From: Candidatus Buchananbacteria bacterium
Lineage (GTDB): Bacteria > Patescibacteriota > Patescibacteriia > CAIXNZ01
Direction of reading: 5' to 3'
Length of the DNA: 40,385 nucleotides
NCBI GenBank assembly: GCA_014729025.1
Contig: WJKP01000055.1
Location: 1 to 40,385, forward strand
The notes under the pieces are model-generated. The model had not been told where the DNA came from, did no database searches, and saw only the letters and a list, made by a program, of their open reading frames with translations. A program made the translations under genes and the position numbers. The first letter of the stretch is position 1. Each line of letters opens with the position of its first letter. Positions 40,306-40,385 of the stretch are shown here, piece by piece.

Positions 40306-40385
40306 AAATTCCCGAGCAGAGGCATTTTTACCTCCCCGCCTTGGGATCCGGGGTGGCAATGAATTTATTCTTCGCATGATTGCAG
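40306..40385. repeat. Repeat-rich window end, partial copy of the 38266 element
   Basis: Contains GAGG...CCTC (about 40319-40334) and CCCCG...CGGGG (about 40335-40354) inverted pairs. It then ends with TTATTCTTCGCATGATTGCAG, which matches the 5' part of the REP-bearing element at 38266-38286. The rest of that copy lies beyond the window. Confidence 0.6.

Noticed and set aside
1-40385. Recoded TGA (Gracilibacteria/Absconditabacteria-type code)
   Set aside because: TGA ends genes in tight ATGA overlaps (2250, 2119 and 29182), and tryptophan positions in conserved motifs use TGG.
1-40385. tRNA, rRNA, replication origin or prophage
   Set aside because: No cloverleaf-like or conserved rRNA sequences, DnaA-box clusters, or phage structural genes recognised by eye; a covariance-model scan would be needed to exclude small RNAs.

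Overview
The window is AT-rich bacterial DNA with short intergenic gaps, no rRNA or tRNA genes that I can see, and TGA used as a normal stop. The mix of surface-polysaccharide genes, small membrane proteins, many exported proteins with one membrane anchor, a short-form RmlA and a recurrent KRYVFP surface module suggests a Candidate Phyla Radiation bacterium (Patescibacteria). No decisive marker gene is present, so this placement is an inference.

Layout. 1-2645: the 3'-truncated gene of a divergent MutS-family ATPase (minus strand, open to the left edge), preceded by three tiny membrane-protein genes chained by ATGA overlaps. A divergent promoter pair separates these from a TrmB-type regulator (2777-3514), which has a long palindromic leader. 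3665-5524: a GIY-YIG nuclease and a protein carrying an EgtD-like methyltransferase domain. 5861-6994: a strikingly GC-rich lipoprotein gene with its own extended -10 promoter and terminator. 7063-11089: an S41 protease, MurA and a PEGA-domain protein. 11163-19286: dTDP-L-rhamnose genes (two RmlA-like genes, RmlD, RmlB, an RmlC-like gene) interleaved with VanZ-like, VIT-like, nitroreductase, ArfB-like and HIT genes and several small unknowns. 19289-25177: membrane and exported proteins, including GT-C-like polytopic proteins. 25193-25564: a small SprT-like putative metalloprotein. 25589-37846: a long minus-strand run with a FecR/FN3 protein, two GT4 and one GT2 glycosyltransferases, a radical SAM/SPASM protein, a UXS-like SDR, GtrA, a subtilase, surface proteins, REP-associated transposase remnants and a TPR protein. 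38068-40189: a 41-residue protein gene and a large exported protein gene with its own promoter and terminator.

How the genes work together. Nucleotide sugars (dTDP-rhamnose, probably UDP-pentose), glycosyltransferases, GtrA and GT-C-like enzymes would build a cell-envelope glycan. MurA starts peptidoglycan synthesis. Several exported proteins, among them a protease, share one roughly 125-residue module whose position in the chain varies, which suggests a common surface-display or glycan-binding function.

The least expected structure is a REP/RAYT system. Two broken RAYT transposase genes each carry an inverted pair of hairpins (7-bp stem, 6-nt loop) at the same internal site, with GTAG or a GTAG-like tetranucleotide at the foot. 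A further GTAG-headed hairpin lies at 38291-38312, and the 5' part of what looks like another copy ends the window.
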